Assembly (NCBI GenBank): GCA_002449135.1
Contig: DKCH01000040.1
Span: forward strand, 21,501-30,944
Direction: 5' to 3'
Length of the DNA stretch: 9,444 nt
From: Caryophanales bacterium UBA6879
GTDB taxonomy: Bacteria; Bacillota_I; Bacilli_A; RFN20; CAG-288
The notes beneath the pieces are model-generated. The model saw only the letters and a list, made by a program, of their open reading frames with translations. It did no database searches and had not been told where the DNA came from. The position numbers and the translations under genes were made by a program. Positions 6,092 to 9,444 of this stretch are shown here, piece by piece. Position 1 is the stretch's first letter, and each line of letters starts with the position of its first letter.

Positions 6092-7366
6092 TTAATATAG
6101 GTTTGCACCTGTGGCTTCGTTAAAGAGCTGATTAACAAATAGATAACTAGTAAAACATGCGGTCCAACCTTCACTAATCCACTCTTCCTTATATTGGCTG
6201 AAAGTCTTATCCCAATTATCGTAAGAATATGAAGTCATATTATATGTAGGCCCACCTATATCCTCGCTGTAATTGACTTGAGAATATTGTGTTAGCACTG
6301 TCCCAGCTCCATATTGCGCTGATGCGCAATAATCAGGATAAGCTACTGATTTCATATTGTCAGAAGTTATAAATGAGGCCTCGTTATCACTTCCCTCTAA
6401 ATTAAAGAATAAATACCCATCTATTTCGGTATATTTATTCTCAGTCTTTGGCAACAAGAATGTAATTGCTCTGAAGTCACATGTCCTGCCATATGAATCT
6501 TTAAAGCCATTAGCACAATATTCTATCGATAAATAAATCCTGCCCCTTGAATCTATATCGACATATCCACCATATTTGCCAACAACTCCAACACCGTCGA
6601 GAAGACCTAATTGATAGCCGTCTAACTGACTTAAATAATCTTTAAACACTCCTGTTGCGGAATTATTAAATGCATCTTGTTTATTTTTTTCTGCAATACC
6701 ATTTCCGATAAAAACACCTGCAACTGCAGCGACTATAGCTACGGCAATACCAACGATTGAAAAAATTATTACTTTTTTACGCTTTCTTGCTTTTGTTGCT
6801 TCCCTCTCTCTACGCTGGCGTTCCTGTTCTTGATATATAGCGTACTGTCTTTCTCGTTCTTTTCTTTCTTCCTCTTCTTTTTTTCTTTGTTCTTCAACTC
6901 TTTTATCCTCTAAGGCTCTTTCTTCGTCGGACAAAGAGGAGTACCATCTCTCGTATTCAAGCTTTTTCCTTTCTCTTTCTAAAGCCAATCTTTCATTTGC
7001 AATTCTTGTTCTCTCTTCTTCTAATTCCCTTTCTTGTCTCCTACTTTCTTCCCTAAGTTGTCGTTCTTTTCTTTGCCTTTCCAAATTTAATGATTCAGCT
7101 TCTCTTTGTTTTCTTTTTGCTTCCCTTTCAGCTTCTTCCTGCTTTATATAAGCTGTAACATCACCAGCTCTTTCATAATAAGAACAATGCCAGGAATAAA
7201 TCGTGGATCCATCCCTATTATTCCCTTTATTTTTTGTACATTGCCCTCTTTCATCAACCTCAAAACTTGAGCCGAAAAAGAAACCGTTCTTGTAATCGCG
7301 TTCCCCCGCATAATATTTGCATGACCAACAGCATTTTTGCTTGATGCTGCTTATGCTCCTTTTCAT
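6092..7366 (-). CDS. Uncharacterised Cys-motif / coiled-coil / single-TM protein, partner of the upstream nuclease
   Basis: 424 aa, function not recognised. Four parts are visible. (1) Residues 1-65 have a Cys cluster: CWSCKYY (C13, C16), GQC (C43) and WHCSYYE (C61), a likely zinc-binding module. (2) Residues about 75-197 are almost wholly charged (Glu, Arg, Lys, Gln) and should form a long coiled coil or single alpha-helix. (3) Residues 198-222 are one hydrophobic TM segment with a basic cytoplasmic flank (KARKRKK). (4) Residues 223-424 form a Gly/Tyr/Ser/Asn-rich domain with scattered Cys, probably outside the membrane. No N-terminal signal peptide is present, so a type II topology (N-terminus inside) is inferred. 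Its ATG overlaps the TGA of the nuclease gene as ATGA (7363-7366), so both proteins are made from one message by coupled translation. It might sense or anchor for the nuclease, but the sequence gives no direct proof. It is the last gene of the minus-strand run. Confidence 0.8.
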   Translation of the reverse strand: MKRSISSIKQKCCWSCKYYAGERDYKNGFFFGSSFEVDERGQCTKNKGNNRDGSTIYSWHCSYYERAGDVTAYIKQEEAEREAKRKQREAESLNLERQRKERQLREESRRQERELEEERTRIANERLALERERKKLEYERWYSSLSDEERALEDKRVEEQRKKEEEERKERERQYAIYQEQERQRREREATKARKRKKVIIFSIVGIAVAIVAAVAGVFIGNGIAEKNKQDAFNNSATGVFKDYLSQLDGYQLGLLDGVGVVGKYGGYVDIDSRGRIYLSIEYCANGFKDSYGRTCDFRAITFLLPKTENKYTEIDGYLFFNLEGSDNEASFITSDNMKSVAYPDYCASAQYGAGTVLTQYSQVNYSEDIGGPTYNMTSYSYDNWDKTFSQYKEEWISEGWTACFTSYLFVNQLFNEATGANLY

Positions 7367-8265
7367 ATATTCTTCAAATCCTCCTCGTTAATAGGAATTT
7401 TGATTCTCGTTCTTTCAAGTTTCCAAATTTGAGCATTCAGATTATCGTCCCAGCCACTTGCTCTAAAAACACCAGCAAATCTTTTTCTTGTTTTCCCAAA
7501 AGAATCCCTATCCTTTACAAAAACAATTCTAATGGTTTCGTTTTTCTCGTCTTCAAGAGCCCATTTCTTTTTTCTTTCATTTAATGAGGAATTATCAGCT
7601 CTTTCATAAATAATTGAGTGTGTTTGATTGAAGAAATTCTGCCATGAAGCACGGCTTGTTAAAGTTCCATCATCTTCTTTGACTGACATTACAGGAAACC
7701 AAAGCAATTTATAACTAGCTTTTCTCCACCCACTATAATTTTTATCGTAAGCTATGTTAATAATTTCACAATTTGAAGCAAAACAATCATCTAGTTCGAT
7801 TGTTCCTCTTTGTTGAATATCTTTAAGTTGTTCTTCTCTTGATTTCCAAGTTAAAGGTGTTGTTCTCGAATTTATCTTAATTTTTATTAAATTTACTACT
7901 TCATCAATGCGCTTATTAATTTCCTCCAAAGAAACATCATGAGCAATTACTCGCTCAAATTGAATATAATCACCAATACAAGGTTTACTAATTTGTGAAT
8001 TGATTGATTTTTCTCTCCAGATATCGTGCTTGTGTTGTTCTTCATTAGCGTGATATCCTTCGTCAACTTCAATCGCAATATTGAGTTGAGGCAAGAAGAG
8101 GTCAATTAAAGGTCTGTATCCATTTTCTAATGTAATTTCCTTTTGAGTTTCAATAATTAAATTTGGATTATCAACCTTTTGATAAATTGCGTTAATAACG
8201 TATGTTTCGTATTTCTTGTTAGTACCTCTACTTAAAGATCTTGCCACATATTCTAATTTATTCAT
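7363..8265 (-). CDS. PD-(D/E)XK endonuclease, PvuRts1I/AbaSI-like (modification-dependent type IV restriction) candidate
   Basis: About 300 aa. The N-terminal half holds a Vsr-like nuclease core: LIDLFLPQLNIAIEVDEGYH gives D58, E69-V-D71-E72 and H75 (numbered from GTG 8274), with Q80, D84 and R87 in the following helix. The C-terminal half contains IRIVFVKDRDSFGKTRKRF and AGVF followed by WKLERTRI, resembling the SRA-like base-reading domain of the PvuRts1I family, whose members (about 290-320 aa) have this two-domain order and cut near 5-hydroxymethylated or glucosylated cytosine. Nuclease assignment is solid; the PvuRts1I subfamily call comes from layout and remembered similarity. GTG at 8274 keeps the frame open, but it lies inside AAGGTGA (8277-8271), a good Shine-Dalgarno 5 nt before ATG 8265, so ATG 8265 is preferred. 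The TGA stop overlaps the next gene's ATG. The gene is less AT-rich than the left half of the window, which suggests acquisition. Confidence 0.75.
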   Translation of the reverse strand: MNKLEYVARSLSRGTNKKYETYVINAIYQKVDNPNLIIETQKEITLENGYRPLIDLFLPQLNIAIEVDEGYHANEEQHKHDIWREKSINSQISKPCIGDYIQFERVIAHDVSLEEINKRIDEVVNLIKIKINSRTTPLTWKSREEQLKDIQQRGTIELDDCFASNCEIINIAYDKNYSGWRKASYKLLWFPVMSVKEDDGTLTSRASWQNFFNQTHSIIYERADNSSLNERKKKWALEDEKNETIRIVFVKDRDSFGKTRKRFAGVFRASGWDDNLNAQIWKLERTRIKIPINEEDLKNI

Positions 8266-8282
8266 TGTCGTCACCTTGTAAT

Positions 8283-8288
8283 ATTATA
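8283..8288 (-). promoter_or_regulatory. -10 element of a possible promoter for the nuclease/membrane-protein pair
   Basis: A perfect TATAAT on the minus strand (8288-8283) lies about 18 bp upstream of the preferred ATG 8265, in the short gap after the AP2 gene. No convincing -35 is seen 17 bp further upstream (TAGATA). If used, the leader would be very short but would still include the AAGGTGA ribosome-binding site. Confidence 0.35.
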
Positions 8289-8319
8289 CACTAAGAAGTT
8301 ATCATTATCTAGTCGATGT

Positions 8320-8781
8320 TTATCGATATTTTCCATAGTATTCTTCTTCGCCGGCTAACCTTGCTCTTATAGCTTCTCTTTTGGTTTTGAATCTACCTAG
8401 CAAGTGGGTCTTCCTTTGAAACATGATCTGGGCGACCCATAGCTTTCTGGTCTTATCATAATGGACTCCCCTGACACCTGAGGAGTTGTTATTGTTTAGC
8501 TTCCTGTCTTTCTTCAAGGCGCACTTCATTGTCCCATCGACAAGTCCTCTATCGAGTGAAGGCAGGCTTGCTCTGTTCTCGTCGTTCTTGCACCCGCATG
8601 AGACCGTGGTCCCATTGGTAAGGCTGGCGGTGTTAGCAAAGCATACGTTCCCGCAGTCGCATCTGCATTTCCAATAGTTCTTTTTGTCTTTAGTATATGC
8701 AAACCCCAAAATCTCAAGCCTTCCGAACCTCTGACCGGTTAGATCCTTCCATCTGAACCTTCTGCATCCACAGGACTTCAC
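8320..8781 (-). CDS. Zinc-ribbon plus AP2 DNA-binding domain protein (downstream part of an interrupted gene)
   Basis: 153 aa if begun at GTG 8781. It opens with KSCGC, the second Cys pair of a zinc ribbon whose first knuckle lies before the TAA at 8812-8814. A complete second ribbon follows: LTGQRFGRL, KCRCDCGN (C39, C41, C43) and SCGC (C62, C64). Residues 98-150 form an AP2 domain (SSGVRGVHYD, WVAQI, LGRF, EAIRARLAGEEEYYG), a three-strand/one-helix DNA-binding fold that in bacteria and phages often accompanies HNH homing endonucleases. No nuclease motif is visible. No Shine-Dalgarno precedes GTG 8781, and the frame is the same as the upstream GNAT frame, so this is probably the 3' part of one gene broken by a nonsense codon. 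A later in-frame ATG (residue 85) could still give an AP2-only product. The coding region is markedly GC-rich for this window (34 of 60 at 8581-8640), which suggests recent transfer. Confidence 0.75.
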   Translation of the reverse strand: MKSCGCRRFRWKDLTGQRFGRLEILGFAYTKDKKNYWKCRCDCGNVCFANTASLTNGTTVSCGCKNDENRASLPSLDRGLVDGTMKCALKKDRKLNNNNSSGVRGVHYDKTRKLWVAQIMFQRKTHLLGRFKTKREAIRARLAGEEEYYGKYR

Positions 8782-8811
8782 GTGGCCCGTGTGGAGTTTG
8801 TTTACGTTGAC

Positions 8812-8814
8812 TTA
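8812..8814 (-). other. In-frame TAA splitting a zinc ribbon between GNAT and AP2 parts
   Basis: On the minus strand the frame reads KCRCDCGNII, TAA, VNVNKLHTGHVKSCGC. The ten residues after the stop join the first Cys knuckle to the second exactly as in the intact ribbon 60 residues later, so one base change (for example GAA to TAA) probably created this stop. Confidence 0.85.
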
Positions 8815-9396
8815 GATTATGTTTCCGCAGTCGCAGCGGCATTTATAGATTCTAGTCGAATGGTATCTTTTATCTGTTTCCTCGATGACTGTAAGGTAAC
8901 CATAGCGCTTTCCGATTTCTGGATTGCTGTATGTCTTTTTCATTTTGAAATTATTTAGTGCAATTCCTTTTCTATATACGGTTTGCTCGCTGATGACTTC
9001 ATAACCTCTTTTAAGGAAGAAGTTCTTAGCGGTAATTGAAGCATCTACAGTGATGTCCTTTTCAACATGTCTCTCAAGGGCGTCGCAAATAAGAGTGGCC
9101 ACTCCCTTGTTTTGATATTCAGGATGGACGTAAAGCATATTCAAATACCCGTCATCGGAAATGTCTCCAAATCCTACAGGAACATCGCCCTTGAAGGCAA
9201 TCAGGGAATAATGCGAATTAAGTACGAGTATCCATCTGGCTTTGTCTGCGCCTGAAAGCCACGCATCTATCTGCTCATTGGAGTAATCTTTCGCACAGGT
9301 CATTTTTATCGACGAAGCAAAAATGCGAATGAGAGAGTCAATATATTTATCCTTAAAAGTCCTTAACGCGATTTTTGATTTCACTTGCACCACCAA
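8812..9396 (-). CDS. GNAT-family N-acetyltransferase fused to a half zinc ribbon (upstream part of an interrupted gene)
   Basis: Residues 1 to about 153 are a GNAT acetyltransferase of the YafP-like type, which moves an acetyl group from acetyl-CoA to an unknown amine. LRTFKDKYID begins the fold, LNMLYVHPEYQNKGVATLIC holds the acetyl-CoA pyrophosphate loop (Q95-N-K-G98-V-A100), and NFFLKRGYEV with LNNFKM closes it, where relatives normally stop. Residues 154-194 then add IGKRYGYLTV and KCRCDCGN, the first half of a zinc ribbon, before TAA. With that stop suppressed, the frame would run to 8320 and give a 358-codon GNAT-ribbon-ribbon-AP2 protein. The start is uncertain: the frame opens at TTG 9396, with GTG at 9393, 9390 and 9384. 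GTG 9384, just before KSKIALRTF and preceded by GGTGGTG, fits family starts best. The ATG at 9400 is out of frame and gives only 15 codons. The acetyltransferase half could still work as made. Confidence 0.78.
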   Translation of the reverse strand: MVVQVKSKIALRTFKDKYIDSLIRIFASSIKMTCAKDYSNEQIDAWLSGADKARWILVLNSHYSLIAFKGDVPVGFGDISDDGYLNMLYVHPEYQNKGVATLICDALERHVEKDITVDASITAKNFFLKRGYEVISEQTVYRKGIALNNFKMKKTYSNPEIGKRYGYLTVIEETDKRYHSTRIYKCRCDCGNII

Positions 9397-9404
9397 CCAT
9401 ATAA

Positions 9405-9433
9405 ATTATATCTTAATTCATTACCAAAAACCA
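9405..9433 (-). promoter_or_regulatory. Candidate promoter of the GNAT/AP2 gene
   Basis: Minus-strand TATAAT (9410-9405) is preceded, after a 17-bp spacer, by TGGTTT (9433-9428), a poor -35. Transcription would start near 9398, which makes TTG 9396 nearly leaderless and supports a start at one of the GTG codons, most likely 9384. Confidence 0.4.
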
Positions 9434-9444
9434 TCGTTCACAAG

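Noticed and set aside
5918..6100. Short plus-strand open frame across the repeat block
   Set aside because: It overlaps the flavodoxin end and the repeats, has no ribosome-binding site, and its product has no recognisable features.
8486..8717. Open frames of about 63 codons on both strands inside the AP2 gene
   Set aside because: They are by-products of the GC-rich coding region. The AP2/zinc-ribbon frame carries clear motifs and the others do not.
9356..9400. ATG at 9400 as the start of the GNAT gene
   Set aside because: It is out of frame with the acetyltransferase and reaches a stop after 15 codons. TTG or GTG starts in the right frame lie just downstream.

Overview
This AT-rich window (for example 15 of 60 G/C at 1201-1260) looks like a low-GC Bacillota or Mycoplasmatota-type gut bacterium. 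TGG is used for Trp and TGA is used as a stop, so the standard code applies. The assignment rests on composition and gene style only.

Left part (1-5940), AT-rich backbone. A tight plus-strand run holds the 3' end of a dUTPase gene, a GH43 beta-xylosidase/arabinofuranosidase-type enzyme that starts 1 nt later, and an orphan MazF/PemK-like domain protein with a lysine-rich tail. An aldo/keto reductase with its own ribosome-binding site follows. Converging on it from the minus strand is a BcsA-like, membrane-embedded family 2 glycosyltransferase. Its promoter is the most striking feature here: TTGACA and TAAAAT hexamers are separated by a 16-bp spacer, and 10 of those 16 bp are an uninterrupted G tract. 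This is the classic layout of a phase-variable promoter, so the cell may switch a surface polysaccharide on and off. Divergent from it lies a flavodoxin-family gene with an extended -10 promoter and a perfect 14-bp palindrome at the -35 position. Its reading frame is broken at an A6 tract.

Boundary (5941-6091). Right after the flavodoxin stop come three GC-richer units with exactly 20-bp periodicity. They resemble the multiple terminal repeats of IS21-like insertion sequences, and no transposase follows. They may mark the edge of an acquired segment.

Right part (6092-9444), all minus strand and less AT-rich (34 of 60 G/C at 8581-8640). In transcription order it holds: a GNAT acetyltransferase fused to half of a zinc ribbon; an in-frame TAA; the other half of that ribbon, a second ribbon and an AP2 DNA-binding domain; a PvuRts1I/AbaSI-like PD-(D/E)XK nuclease; and, overlapping it by ATGA, a Cys-rich/coiled-coil/single-TM protein with a large presumed extracytoplasmic domain. 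The nuclease plus membrane-protein pair is a candidate two-gene defence module. The GNAT/AP2 pair reads as one gene interrupted by a nonsense codon.
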